A stretch of 64,000 nucleotides of DNA from Cymbidium sinense (Eukaryota > Streptophyta > Magnoliopsida > Asparagales > Orchidaceae). The DNA lies in contig CM038214.1 in NCBI GenBank assembly GCA_021442155.1, forward strand, positions 314,805,001 through 314,869,000, read 5' to 3'. Positions within the stretch are counted from its first letter, which is position 1. Every line of letters starts with the position of its first letter. This document shows positions 1 through 13,616 of this stretch, in pieces. Under the pieces are notes generated by a model that did no database searches, was not told the DNA's origin, and saw only the letters and a list, made by a program, of their open reading frames with translations. The position numbers were made by a program, and so were the translations under genes.

Positions 1-1756
1 CTGAGCTCAGGTAAGCTTGGATCAAGTTAGCAATGGTGGACAGACTCCATTCTCCCTCACTCGCGTGACATTAGATCACACACCATCCATTCCACATGAT
101 CAAAATGGATGATCGTGATTAGATCTAGATATAACTATTTAATCTGTGGGATTAATCAGCCATCCGACCATTAGATGGACGGATGGGACATCCATCGGAC
201 GAGAAAGTGCATTTGTTGCTGCCACGTAGGCGCTGAGTGGGATATATTTTAATTAGCCAATCCCGTGATGCCATGTGGGAAGCGCCATATGGCGTCAATA
301 GGATTAGGCTTTAATTAGGCTTAATTAATCATTTTTATTAGGTGAAACTTCTACAAATTATAAAAAATCATAGAGAAATAAAAAATGCAAAAAATACTCA
401 TTTTAAAGGTATATTAGCGGAGAATTAATTAAAAATGATCTTAACTATATTTGAATAGTAATTAAGGTTTAATTAAAGTTTATTTACAAAATTAATTAAC
501 TTAATTACTCCTTAATTACTTGAGCAATTAATCCCAAATTTTGTTGGTTAATTTAATGGGATGACCTGTGCCTCCCATGATTTTCTTGGGATTTATTACT
601 CACTTAATTAGGAAAATTGACAAATTAAACCTTAACTACTCATTTAAGTTAATTAATGATTAATTAATCCCATGAACGGTAATAAATTGGTTAATTAAGT
701 TTATTAATCATTGTTCTATAGTAAGTGAACTAAGGAATAGGGTTGGGACCCCTTTCACTAGGTTTATTTCACCTTTTTCTTAGAATGAAATTAATTAAGA
801 TTTAACTAATTAATTTAATCACTTAATAAAATTGAAATCATAATCACATCAAAACTTAATTAATTAAATCATGGGGTAGATCTTCAGGTGTTTAATAACC
901 TAAAAGAGTTTAATGAAATTATGGTTAGTCCACATGTGTGGGAAAACCATAAGAGTAATTAATTAACTCCCTTACTTAAATTAACAATTAATCATGAGCC
1001 AATTGCATTAGGCCCTTTTATTTCCTAGGATCATTGCAAGTTTATTTTCCATGAATATCATGTTGACTCATAATTATTTAGTTAATTACTTTAAGGTGAC
1101 ATAGGTAAGGGTAATTAATTCATCTAATTAAGTGTCCAACTTAATTAACCCATAAAATAAATTTAATTACATTTCCTAAAATTAAATCAAATCACTAATG
1201 TGGGAATGGGTTTAAAACAACAAGTGATGATTTCTCTTCTCCTCTTTAAATCAAATCAAATCAAAACATAATTAATAAAGAAGCTTTGGTTTGCTTCAAT
1301 AATCTTATTTGATTTGATTGTCCTTAAGAACTAGTTTGGTTGAATGAATCACATGCTTATATTTGATTCTCCTCTTTCCAATCATGTTAAATTTGGTATG
1401 TCATTTGAATTCATGCATCCATCTTTTCAAAATCAAGTAAAATAAAATGGACCTCCTTTATCTAAACTTGCATGTGTTGATTTAATTTAATATAGGCATG
1501 GCTATAATCACTATTAAATCTAAATATATTTTTCAAAATCATATAAATGAATAATAGTATGTGTTATGATCCTAGTTATAAATACATAAGAAATGCATGT
1601 GCTTATAGATTAAGTGTATGAATGCTGAGTTCTCTTTCCTCTATTAATCTGTTGATTTATATAAGATTGAATGCTAATGGGTATATAGTCTGGACATCCC
1701 GAGAACACGAGGCTTTATCTAGCCCAAAGGAGGTCATTTTTTACCTCGCTTCCCTA
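1..1756. other. AT-rich flank outside the satellite array
   Basis: This stretch holds no convincing gene. It is rich in TTAATTAA-like words between about 300 and 1200, has normal strand composition, and lacks CCCTAAA heptads. The first 250 bases are more GC-balanced and include a short run of related words (catccgaccattagatgg, acggatgggacatcc). It ends at about 1756, directly against a GR-RBP 3'-UTR remnant. It may be old transposon or intergenic DNA; I do not recognise an element in it. It is the only edge of the satellite field visible here. Confidence 0.6.
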
Positions 1757-1828
1757 GTTTGTTACTTGGTTGATGAAATCAAAAAGAAGAAATGTTGAAT
1801 TTGAATTTGTTCTCTGTTAAAAAAAAAC
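1757..1828 (+). pseudogene. GR-RBP 3'-UTR remnant with poly(A) (copy 1)
   Basis: Only the last part of the GR-RBP 3' UTR is present: gttacttggttgatgaaatc, then aagaagaaatgttgaat, then a run of A leading into CCCTAAA heptads. The same end is found on ten other fragments in this window. No coding sequence remains. It forms the left edge of the satellite field, so the array boundary falls inside a GR-RBP fragment. Confidence 0.8.
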
Positions 1829-4697
1829 CAAAAACCCTAAACCCTAAACTAAAACCTGAACCCTAAACCAAAAACCTAAACCCTAAACCCTAAACCCTAA
1901 ATCTTAAACCTTAAACCCTAAAAAAATCTAAACCTAAACTAAATAAAATCTAAAAAAAAAAAAAACCTAAACCTATATAAAATAAATAAAATAAAATTAA
2001 AACCTAAACTAAAACCTAAATCTAAACCTAAACCTAAAAAGAAAATAAAATAAAAAATATAAAAACTAAACTAAAATAAAAAATAAAGTAAACCTAAAAA
2101 TAAAAAACTTAGTTAAAATAAAACTAAACATAAAATAAAAAGAAAATAAACCTAAAATATACTAAAATAAAAGCTAAATAAAAACCTAAACCTAAAAATA
2201 AATAAAACATAAAACATAAACCCTAAACTAAAAAAAACCTAAACCAAAAATAAATAAAATAAACATAAACATAAACCTGAACTAAAATAAATTAAACTAA
2301 AATAAATAAAACCTAAACCTAAAATAAATTAAACCTAAACCCTTAACTAAATAAAATAAAATAAATTAAAAATGAACTTAAATCCAAACTAAAAAAAAAC
2401 TCTAAAAATAAACCTAAAAAAATAAAATAAAACCTAAACCTAAACCTAAAAATAAAAAATAAAACCTAAACCTAAAAATAAAATAAAATAAAACTAAAAA
2501 AAAAATAAACATAAACTTAAAACTAAACCTAAAAATAAACTAAAAAAACCTAAACTAAAATAAATAAACCTAAAATAAATAAACTAAACTAAATAAAAAC
2601 AAAAAATAAACCTAAATAAAAATTAAAAATAAAATAAACTAAAATAAATAAAAAATAAGTTAAATAAACTAAATAAACTAAATAAACTTAAACCTCTCAC
2701 TTTAATTTATTTTAAAAATAGACCCTAAACCCTAAATCCTAAACCTTAAACCCTAAACTCTAAAAATCTAAACCTAAACTAAATAAAACCTAATTATAAA
2801 ATTAAAAAAAACCTAAACCTAAATAAAATAAAATAAAATAACAACCTAAACTAAAACTTCAACCTAAACCTAAACCTAAAAATAAAATAAAATTAAAAAT
2901 AAAAACTAAACTAAATTAAAATAAATAGAAGCCTAAACTAAAATAAAAGATAAAATAAACCTAAAAATAAAAAACTTAGATAAAATAAAAACTAAATGTT
3001 AAATATAAATAAAATAAACCTAAAAATAAAACCTAAATAAAAACCTAAACCTAAAAATAAATAAAAAATAAAACATAAACCCTAAACTAAAATAAAATAA
3101 ACATAAACCTAAACTAAAATAAACTAAAATAAATTAAAGAAAACCTAAATCTAAACCTAATAAATAAAATCTAAATCCTAAACTATATAAAGTAAAATAA
3201 ACTAAAAATAAACCTAAATCTAAACTAAATAACCCTAAAAATAAACCTAAACTAAAAACTTAAATCCTAAACCTAATAAAATAAAATGAAAACCTAAACC
3301 TAAACCTAAAAATAAAAAAGAAAACCTAAACCTAAAAAATAAAATAAAAATAAAAGTAAACTAAAAAAATAAACATAAACTTAAACCTAAACTTAAAACA
3401 TAAACTAAAATAAAAAACCTAAACTAAAATAAATAAACCTAAAATAAATAAACTAAACTAAATAAGAATAAAAAATAAACCTAAATAAAAATTAAAAATA
3501 AAATAAAATAAAATAAATAAAAATTAAATTAAATAAACTAAAACCTATCAATTTACTTAAATTTTTCTTTAAAAAAAATATCCTAAACCCTAAACCCTTA
3601 ACCTTAAAAGCTAAACCCTAAAAATCTAAACCTAAACTAAATAAAAAGTAAATATTAAAAAAAAACCTAAACCTAAATAAAATAAAAAAATAAAATAATA
3701 ACCTAAACTAAAACCTAAACATAAACCTAAACCTAAATATAAAATAAAATAAAAAATAAAAACTAAACTAAAATAAAATAAATAGAAACCTAAACTAAAA
3801 TAATAAAATAAAATAAACTGTAAAATAAAAAACCTAGATAAAATTAAAACTAAACGTAAAATAAAAATAAAATTAACTTCAAATAAAATCTAAATAAAAA
3901 CCTAAACCTAAAAATAAATAAAAAATAAAACATAAACCCTAAACTAAAAAAAACTTAAACCAAAAATGAACAAAAAGAACTTAAACATAAACCTAAACAA
4001 AAATAAACTAAACTAAAATAAATAAAACCTAGACCTAAACCTAAACCCTAAACTAAATAAAATAAAATAAACCTAAATAAAAATAAACCTAAAATAAACC
4101 TAAAATAAAAACATGAAATCTTAACCTCAAAAAATAAAATAAAAACCTAAACCTAAACCTAAAAATAAAAAATAAAACCTGACTAGAAATAATAAATTAA
4201 AAATAAAACTAAACAAAAAATAAACATAAACTAAAACCTAAACCTAAAAAAAAAAACCTAAACTAAAATAAATAAACCAAAAATAAATAAACTAAACTAA
4301 ATAAAAAAATAAACTTAAATAAAAATTAAAAAAATAAACTAAAATAAATAAAAAATAAACTATATAAACTTAATCCTATTAGTTTACTTAATATTTTAAA
4401 ACCCTAAAACTAACCCTAAACCATAAACCCTAAACTTAGAACCCTAAACCCTAAACCCTAAACCCTAAAAAATCTTAAACTTTAAACCCTAAACCCTAAA
4501 CTAACCCTAAACCATAAACCTGAAACCATAAAACCCTAAATCCTAAACCCTAAACTAACACTAAACCCTAAACTAACCTTAAATCCTGAGCTAACTGAAA
4601 ACCATAAACCCTAAACCATAAATGCTAACAACCCTAAACCCTAAATCCTAAATCGTAAACCATAAACCCTAAACCCTAAACCCTAAATCTAAACCTA
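1829..4697 (+). repeat. Telomere-derived satellite, three ~850-bp units
   Basis: Heptad-rich heads lie near 1835-1925, 2720-2770 and 3580-3620. Each is followed by a long CCTAAA/AAATAAA body. Closing tags lie near 2697, 3549 and 4382, giving unit lengths of about 850 and 833 bases. The last 300 bases (4393-4697) are mostly CCCTAAA and close variants and lead into the first LINE. No coding potential is expected; G is almost absent from the + strand. Confidence 0.85.
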
Positions 4698-4826
4698 ACC
4701 TCTCACTCTCCTCCGCTTTCTGATTCCTTCCTTTCTTTTCCTTGTGGTTGCGTGTTCCATTCCGATCATTCTTTATGGATTTCTGCTCTCGGTTGGCCTC
4801 TTATGTGAGTTTCCCTTATTCTTACA

Positions 4827-6264
4827 ATGGCAGAAGCATCACTTTCCGCACAACTGAGCTCTTCAAATTTGGAGGTGTCACCAAGGCTTCGATTTTCATA
4901 TCGATCGACTTGCCGTTACCCTGTTAAGTCCTTCAAGGATGCTTTATCTGGTAAGAATGCTCTAATGCTTTGGTCAATTTAATCTCAACTTCTTTCCATG
5001 GAATGCCAACTGTAATGTGCTCGAATCTTGATGTGGAAAAGTTGGAGAAGCCCTTTGAATTTTTATTAGTTGGTAAATTTACATTGTCACCGACTCTTGA
5101 AAGCCGATCCTTCTTTCATAGCCTAAAGCTCTGGGTGTATTTACTATGATTGATCCTAGACATATCCTTATTCAATATCTAATGATTTAGACTACTCAAG
5201 AGTCTTTGCTCGTCGCTTTACTTTGTGTATAATTGTCAAATGAGGCTTTTAAAATGGTCTCCTATTTGATGTCAAAGAGGAATCCCCAATTGTTCCTTTA
5301 TGGCTAGCTTTTCCAAACATGAGGATACATTATGTTACCCATCAAGTCCTATTTGCGCTCTCTTTGGTAGGCCCCTTCAAATAGATCAAGCCACCGGAGA
5401 TCACCATTGCTCGTATTTTGGTTAAGATTGATATCACCAAAAAGTACCCTAAAGAAGTTTGGATCATTTCAGAAAATTTTGGGTATAATCAAAAAGTGGA
5501 ATTTGAAAATTTCCCTATTTTTTGCACACATTGTAAGATCCATGATCACTATCACTCAATGCTTTGTGTTTCACCCTAATCTTAAAAAGAAAAAATTTTC
5601 TGATCCTAATCCCTCTCTAACAAATTAAAAAAACAATAAGTTCACTTATGTGCCTAAAGTTACTCAAAATGGAACTCACCTTCCTAGCCCCTCTCCTTTA
5701 TTACCTACAGATTTGCCTATTGGAGAATAATCTGAGCATGATAAAAATAATGATATTGAGGTTTATGAGAAAACTAATGATAGCTTACCTAACATTGCTT
5801 TTACTTTTAATAACTTGGCATCTCAAGACAATCCCTTGACTCATATGAATCATAATGGTGATTTGAATGGGAACCTCAAGTTGGATCAAAATCTCAAAAC
5901 TAATTCTAGAATTGTTCTAAAAAATTTTGACAATTTGGTGATGGATCAAAATCTGAATAGTACTCATGGAAATGAAAATGAATTTTGTGCTATTAATGGT
6001 GCCACAACCTCTCCTTCTATTACCCTACAGAGTGATACACATGCCAACCCTATTTCTCAACCTAACTCTGATACCGAAGAAGGGGAAATCACCATTAGGA
6101 ATGCTTTGACAGATACTGGTCCTATTCTGAATATCGCAAATCACTCTCTTATAGATGGAGATACTTTGGACATAGATAGGCCTTTTCAAACTGTTATTAA
6201 AAAAAATCCCTTAAAGCTAGAATGTTCACTAATAACTCCACTAGAACCACTCGATCTTCTCTAA
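4827..6264 (+). pseudogene. LINE copy 1 ORF1 (gag-like, DUF4283 + CCHC), frameshifted
   Basis: ORF1 proteins of plant LINEs bind the element RNA. The likely start is the ATG at 4827: it opens a 51-codon frame (begins MAEASLSAQL, contains KSFKDALSG) that stops at 4980-4982, and its end matches copy 2 near 47546. Pieces of the DUF4283 core follow in several frames to about 5520. The zinc knuckle starts at 5523 (CTHCKIH) but loses its last cysteine: copy 2 reads cactcagaatgc where this copy reads cactcaatgc, a 2-base loss. The C-terminal part is open from 5815 to 6264 and is rich in Asn, Asp and Thr. At least three frame breaks make this a pseudogene. The family call is firm; the exact N-terminus is less so. 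Confidence 0.8.
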
Positions 6265-6345
6265 CTTCCCATAAATAATTGTTTCATGTTTCTCTTCTTC
6301 TTATTTTTCATTTTTTCAATTATCTCTTCTCTTTTTCAACTTATT

Positions 6346-9300
6346 ATGATCAATTTTCTTATTTGGAATGTTCGGGTATTGGGACTCTTAGTGTCCGAAT
6401 TAGAAAGCCTTTGACTCATAACATTTACTTTTGTTAGTTATAACCATTCATTCACTCTTCTAAGATCACTCGCTAGAATGCTTGGCTTTCAAAACTCCTT
6501 TTATAATATTAGTAATAAAATTTGGTGTTTTGAATAACATCTCTATCCTTGATGACCTTCATCAATTAGTTAATGTTCAAATCTCATTGGGTGAATTTTT
6601 TGCTCTTGGTTTTTTTATTTATGCTTTCTATAATAGAACTGGTAGGAGCATCCTTTGGGATAACTTAAGAACCTTTGCCTCCTCTGTCAACAAACCTTGG
6701 TTGGTTGGTGGTGATTTCAACACTACTTCCTCGAAAGAAGGGGAGGTTGCTCTCCCAACATTCATTCCATGGAAGACTTTTCTAATATGATTCTTGATTG
6801 TAGATTGATATTGGTTTTTCACTACATGTATAATTCTAGACTTTGTGCTTGATAGGACCCTCTTTAATTCCCTTTGGATCAATCAATGACCTCTTACTTT
6901 GGTTGAACATTTAAGTAGAACTTTATCTAACCATGCTCCGCTTTTGATTTCTGTCAAAAATCCCTCCACTAGACTATCCTCCCCTACTCCTTTTAGATTC
7001 CTAAATATGTGGATCCAATATAGTGATTTCATTAATGTTGTTTCCATTAATTGCTGGGCCCCTATTCATCTTGATAATTCTATTAAAGGCATGCATGATT
7101 CTTTGGCTTAAAAAGGCTTAAACAAAATCTAAATTGGTGGAACAAGCATCATTTTAAAAATCTTTTTGCAAATCTCAAAAATATGGAACAACTTGTTTGC
7201 TCTCTTGAAGATGTTGTTTTGACTGACTCTAATAAGCTTGATGAATTGAATGCAGCTAAAGATAACTTGATTAATTATCAGAATATGGAGGAAACCTACG
7301 CAAAAGGCTAGTAAAACATATTGATGGTGATAAAACATAATTTTCCATTTTTTTTTAAAAAAAGAAAGCCTTAAACTCTATTAAAAAATAAAAAATGATA
7401 ACGGAACCGGGATTACTGACAATAATGATATTAAAGATTATGTCATACATCATTTTCAAAATTTATTAAACAATAACCTCTCTTAGAAGCCATCTCCAAC
7501 ACACATTTGATCTTCTCTACGATCTCTAATGATGAAAATGACTTACTCAGTTTGCGTCCTATGGAAGCTGAGATTGATATTATTCTCAATAGCATGAACA
7601 CTGATTCTATTGCTGGCCCTGAAGGCTACATGACTCAATTCTTTCAACATTGATGGCCTATTATTAAGACTGACTTTTTGATGCGGTTGCTAATTTTTTT
7701 GAGGGTAACTATTTACCTAGATATTTTTCTAGCACTTCCATTGTCCTCATTCCCAAAATTGATAATCCTGAATCTTAGGGTGATTTCAGACCTATCAGCC
7801 TTTGCACCTTCTTTCATAAACTCATTGCTAAATTAATTGCTAATAGAATTAGTCCACTGCTACCTAAAATTATTTCCCCCAACCAAACTGACTTCGTTAA
7901 AGGTAGAGCAATATCTGAAAATATACTTCTAGCATAAGAGCTGATTAATGACATTGACGTCCCTATCAGAGGTGGTAACATCCTTTTTGAATTGGACATC
8001 ACTAAAGCTTTTGACAACCTCTCTTGGGATTTCCTCTTTCAAATTCTTCATTTGTTTGGGTTTTCGTTATTTTATGCCTCATCAAAAATTGCATTACAAA
8101 TGCTTGGTTCTCTGTCATGAATGGTGAATCCCTAGGTTTCCCTTTTTCAAAGCATGGTTTGAGGGGATCCCCTATCCCCTCTTTTATTATTATATTGAAT
8201 ATCTATCAAGGAGTCTCAATGATCTTTTACAATAATCCTAGGATGTTTTATAGAACTCAAGGTGGTCTTCCCCACTCATCTTAGTTTTGCTAATGACTTT
8301 ATAATCTTTTGCACCTCAATTCCTCACATTAAAACTATTAAGAATCTTTTAAATAAATTTGGCAATGAAAGCGGTCTTTTCTCAATGAAGGCAAAAGTTG
8401 TTTCATTCCTTCTTCTAAAATCCTACAAACCAATCAAATTATGAGAATTACTAATTTTCAACAACAACAACTTCCTATTAAATAACTTTGGTGCTCCTCT
8501 TTTATAGGTCAAAAAGATCTCACCTTTTGATGAGCTAATCCAAAAAATCTCTAATAAAATTTCTGTTTGGTAATTTCACTTACTTTCATTTGGTGGTAGG
8601 CTCACTTTGATTAAGAGCACCCTTAACTGCATGCCTTTGTATCTCATTCAAACCATTGTGTCCAACTATATCATTAGCGAATTAATTAACAAATTTTTGG
8701 GGATCTAAATATTCCTCTAAAAAAATGCACTCGACCTCTTGGTATCCCTGTGGCACTTTTGCTGAAGGTGGTCTTGGATGCAAACTAATCAAGGAAACTA
8801 TCACTACTTTTTCTTATAAACTTTGGTGGAATTTTAAGAAAAATAATAGTCTATGGGCTAATTTCATGATTGCTAAAGCACTCTCTCATTTCCCCTAGAA
8901 AGGGGGAGACTCTCTTTGGAAAAGACTTTGTTCCATCAAATGTGATAATCCTTAATTTCTTGGGGATTAACTCGACTCCTCTTTCTTTTGGCAAGACAAC
9001 TGACCTGGAGGTGGGTCCATCCATTACTACTTTCTACCCATTCCACTGCTGCTATTAAAGTGAACTCTTTCTGGCAGAATAATATGTGGAACAATAGTAA
9101 GGTTATTGATCATATTCCTCCCTCTCTTTTAAATAAGCTTACTACTACTCCTATCATTCCTACCAATCAAGATCATATCCTTTTTAAGCTTTCACATAAT
9201 GGTGATTTCAACTTTAAAAATGTTTGGATTCACATTAAAGAAACTCATGATTTTTCTTATTTGTTTTCTAAACTTTGGAACAACAATATCCCAACTTCTT

Positions 9301-10285
9301 ATTCTATTCTTACTTGGCATATTTTGAAAAACTTCATCCCCGTGGACTCCTTATTGTGGGAAAGTTTTCAATTATCTTCAAAATGCCAATGTTGTTTTCA
9401 CATTGAGAATGTGAATCATGTTTTTGTTAACGGGGCCATTGCTTCTAAACTTTGGATTTGGTATGATGACCTCTTTAACATTGTCATTTTCAATGGCTCC
9501 TTAAATTTATACCAACTTCTTGAAGTTTATTTTGACAACACTATTAAAGGACACATTAAAGTCATAACTACTATCACTCTTATTTGGTTCATATGGATGG
9601 AACGAAATGATGCAAAACATCGTGAGATCCCTATGAATCACATAAGGATAATTGCTAGAACTAAAAACAAAATCTATGACTTGTTTAATGCCAATTTAAT
9701 TAAATACAAATAATTCAAAGGTTGCAAATTTGTGGCCAATAAAATGGGTTTTAACTTGTCACCACATCTAAAGATGATAAGATTGTTTATTGGGTAAAAC
9801 CTCATGCTAACACTATTAAAGTTAACGCTGATGGCTCTGTCTCTCATAAAGGTTCAGGATGTGGTGGAATTTTCAGAAATCTTAATGGTAAAGTCCTATG
9901 TGCCTTTGCTTACCCCCTTAATCCCTGCTATGTTCCTTTTGCTGAGCTCATGACAATGGACAAAGCTCTTGAGATTTTCCTTCAAAAAGGTTGGCTGCAT
10001 ATTTAGATTGAGGTGGATGCCCTTCTGCTGATTGATCTCTTGACTTCCACCAAAATGGGCAATACTGAATTGTACTACCTTCTTAAGCAAACTAGAACTC
10101 TCCTTGCCCAAGTCTACTTTAAAATCACTCATGTATGGCATGAGGGTAATGCATGTGTTGATTATCTGGCCAATCTGGGTGCTAGATTGGATGGAATAAA
10201 ATTCTTTGATCAACTAACCCTTCCTAAACATTTGCATGGCTTGGTTAATCTGGACAATACTGGGTTTCCTTATCTCAAAAATTAA
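6346..10285 (+). pseudogene. LINE copy 1 ORF2 (EN-RT-zf-RVT-RNase H), broken
   Basis: ORF2 supplies the nicking endonuclease and reverse transcriptase for target-primed insertion. The start ATG at 6346 opens MINFLIWNVR, typical of the apurinic-type endonuclease. Visible in order: endonuclease motif PWLVGGDFN (about 6694-6722); the later motif reads SNHAP at 6926-6940 instead of the usual SDHxP; RT motif FRPISLC near 7790; RT motif A LDITKAFDNLSWDFL near 7991-8030; RT catalytic box FAND at 8286-8297 instead of FADD; zf-RVT block with CQCC and HVF in the open stretch 8988-9713; RNase H with NADGS (about 9826), AELM (about 9941), EVDAL (about 10010) and HEGN (about 10139). An in-frame TAG sits in RNase H at 10004-10006. 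It ends in PYLKN then TAA at 10283-10285. Many frameshifts separate the domains, so no full product is possible. Confidence 0.88.
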
Positions 10286-13200
10286 TCTAACCTATTGGAT
10301 TCACATGTTTCAATACCTCTTTTATTGCATGATCATTTTTTATTTACTGTTGTTATTTCTTTGGTCTTTGCTGATGCATCAACCTGATATCCCTTGCTAT
10401 TTACTTGTTGATCTCTGTGGCACGTGTTGTTGGTTTAATTGTCTTAGCTTTAATTGGGAGCTTATCGCCTCTACTATTTTACTATTAATGTGCTGCTGCT
10501 TCTTTGGAATTTGCTGATGCATCATCATATTACTCCTTGCTGGTCCTTTGTTGAGCTAAGTGGCATCTGCTATTGGATTAATTATCCCAAGCTTGTTTGG
10601 GGTCTTGCTATTTCTGGATGCTACATCTATGTTAAAGGTTTAATTATTGGCTGTTGGGCTTTTGGGCCCTTTGTCCAGCAGGCTGATCTTGGAGTTGGTT
10701 TAATGTATTTGCTGAATGTATATGCTAACCCCATCTTACATACCTATAAGGAAAAAAATGCAATACCTTTGTTATTATTAATGGTTCTTTGGTGTTTGTT
10801 TAATGAATTCTCCATGACCCTTGAACCATGGCTAGTACCCGCTTTTATCTAACATCATGGCTAAACCCTGTGATTATTCATTGTCTTGCAATAATTGTGT
10901 ATTTTACTGGTGTTCTTTCACTATCTTGTGTTCTCATCCATGATCAATTAATCTATTGTTTTTTTACCTTGGCTTAAAATTGTGCATATCTAGCTTGTTG
11001 GTAATTATCGCCCGGATGTATCGATCCGATTATTGCTTGTCGCTTCGGGTTTTATTTTGTTTTGTTCAATTGGCCTTTATTGAGGTTGTAGACTGTAAGA
11101 TGGCTTTTATTTTTCTGCTTGACTATTTCTTTTCTCTCATTTTTCTGAATGTTTGTGTGTTTGTTGATGTTTCACTAGCTACTATTTTATATCCTAGTTC
11201 AGCTAGTCTTGGCCAGACCTCTTCCTTAACTATCTGGGATTTAACTTATGCATTGTATAATTTGAATGGTTGTTTTTATGGCCATCTTGCTATTATTTTC
11301 TTTCTTAGTTGTTGGATGGTATGGATCATTGAGTCTTTTATCCAGTAAGCTATTATTGGGGTTGTTTATCCGTTCAGGGTGTTATTGGTGTTGTCTCGAT
11401 TGTTTTGACCAACCTCATATTCCCAATCTAAGAGAGATTTTGCAATTTCTCTGTCAATTTTATTAATTCCTGTTTGGACTTCCTTTATGGCTTCTCGCTT
11501 TGCCTTTAATGTGGTTGTGGGTTTAGCTAGCTTGATTATCTTTATCCGAAGGTTTTTTATTGATTATCTTTTGAACCCTTTCTTGCTACTTTACATCTCT
11601 ATTTTTATTGGAATTTTATATGGTGGGTGTAATTTTTATTTTATTGCTACCATTGTCTTTGTGGTTATTATCTATTTCTTGCCTTTTGTTTCTCCTATTT
11701 ATTTTGTTGTTAATAACTGGCAACCGATTTCTCCCGCTATTTTATCCCCTTGGCTCTATTCAAATGAACCCGTGATTATCCATTTTTGGATCTTTACATA
11801 TTCTATTTACTCGAATGGGTGGACTTTTGGCCGCCTTGTTGGTAATTACTATCTTGTTTGGTAACGGATTAATACTCTACATGTTTCGGTTTTGGTTTGT
11901 TTTGTTCGAAGCCTCTATTGAAGTTGTTGATGCTTGTCTTTTGATTTGAATCTCCTTATTTATTATATGCTTATCATCTCTATACTTACTTTATCTCTTT
12001 TTTTCATCTTCTTTCAGTTAAACTTGTATCTATTGTAGTGTTTATTCTGAATGGGTAGTTCTCTGACCAGCTAGCTGATTTTCATTATCTTAGCTATTTA
12101 TTGTCTTGGATATTTGCTATCCTTGTTTCTCAGGATTCCAATGTTGGCTCTATCTTTGTTGGTTGTAGGACTTTAGGGTCTTATGTTCAGCAAGTTGTTT
12201 CTGACTTTGCTGTTCTGATTGTTTTTGGTCATTGGTGTCTGGGCTGCTACTTTTTTGATCCATGTTTCTATGCTCTATCTACTTGGTTACTAACTATTGC
12301 AATGCCTTCTCTGATTGAGAGGCTCTATGGCCATCTTCGTCCCCTTGGTCTGTCTTGGTCATTGTCTTGGCTATTTTTGTATTTTATCTATCTTTTTTCT
12401 GATTCTAATGAGGACCCTAATTTGAATCCCCATTTTGATTTATCCTCAAGGTTCCAATGTTGCACTAACTATTTTGTTATGGGGTTGGCTTTGATTGCCC
12501 TGCTATGCCGTTGTTCATTTCCGATACTGTGATCTACATTAACGCCATTATTTCTATTCCCATGGTTCGCTTAGGCTTGTGCTATCTCCTTGGAATGCAA
12601 TGTCTATTCTAAATGGGTGGTACTATAACCGCGCTTTTTTTTGCCTTGTCTGGTTGTTTGTTGATCTGGATTATCCAATTTTTGTCCAAAGATGTCATCG
12701 AGTAGTTCTCGACTATCTTTATTTGGTGCTATTTTTGGTAGGGTTATGCCGCCTTCCTTTACAAATGCTTTTTGCCAACTACTGATATGGATATTAATAA
12801 GGGGTTTGTTCACATGCATTCATTATTATGATTGGGCTCATTTCTCGACTTTACTTCTAGCACTCATGGCTCGAAAGATTCATATATATATCATATGTTT
12901 GGGATGGTGTTACTTATAGGCTCATCGACTTGCTTAGCAGGATTTCAAAGGCTACCTCTCCGCTATTTTCTTGTGGATGGTTTTATTTGGCCTATTTCAT
13001 ATGTATAAGTATCCTCATGTGGTGACTATATTGATGATAATTTTCTGCATGGGACCCCTTATCTTTCTCTTGTAATTTCCTTCTATATTATATATAGTTT
13101 TGTTTAGGTTTGTGTAATAAAGCCCATAAGACTTTCAACACGTTATCTTATCACGTTTGTTATGATGGCTATGATGATTTCACCCTTTGGTTTGGTAGTA

Positions 13201-13616
13201 GCTCTTGTGATGTAACCCTTCTCTGAAGTTTGGATGCATATTTGCCGCCCCAACTTGGTGTGACGGTTCAGCCTTCTATCACAATTCTTTACTATCATTC
13301 TCGATTATGCTATTTTTTATCATTATGTCTATTACCTTAATCTAATTTCTTTCCATTTACATTTTTGTGTGTTTCTCTTCTCCTCTGCGTTTGCTCCATA
13401 GTGTCATGCATTCTCGCCCCACAGCATTGGCCCTAATCTTCCTTTGGTTTTAATGTTAATCTAATTGTATATTTTGATTACTTCTTTTGTTGGATGATGA
13501 TAGGGATTTACTCCTTAGGTTTGTAGCTCTTTAGAGCAAGTTCTGAGTTTATCCCCTTTAAGGACCTTGTAACCCTCTTTTTGTGGCAATAAAATACCCC
13601 CTTCATGGGGTTTCCC
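10286..13616 (+). other. LINE copy 1 long T-rich 3' region
   Basis: About 3.3 kb lie between the ORF2 stop and the poly(A) tail. The + strand is T-rich, so chance open frames look hydrophobic; their positions are not kept in copy 2, so I do not call them genes. The stretch contains diverged internal repeats: tgctgatgcatca occurs near 10371 and 10513, and cttgttggtaatta near 10994 and 11836. The last 230 bases (tagtgtcatgcattc, aaggaccttgtaaccc, ggcaataaaat) are shared with copy 2; the tail words are also shared with both solo 3' ends. Confidence 0.75.

Noticed and set aside
1..1756. Protein-coding gene or LTR in the left flank
   Set aside because: No long open frame, no recognisable domain and no terminal repeat pair within the window.
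1829..4697. CRISPR-like array
   Set aside because: Repeats are 6-7 bases with no unique spacers; the host is a plant.
10286..13616. Membrane-protein genes in open frames of 60-143 codons
   Set aside because: T-rich DNA gives hydrophobic codons in any frame; frames are not shared between the two LINE copies.
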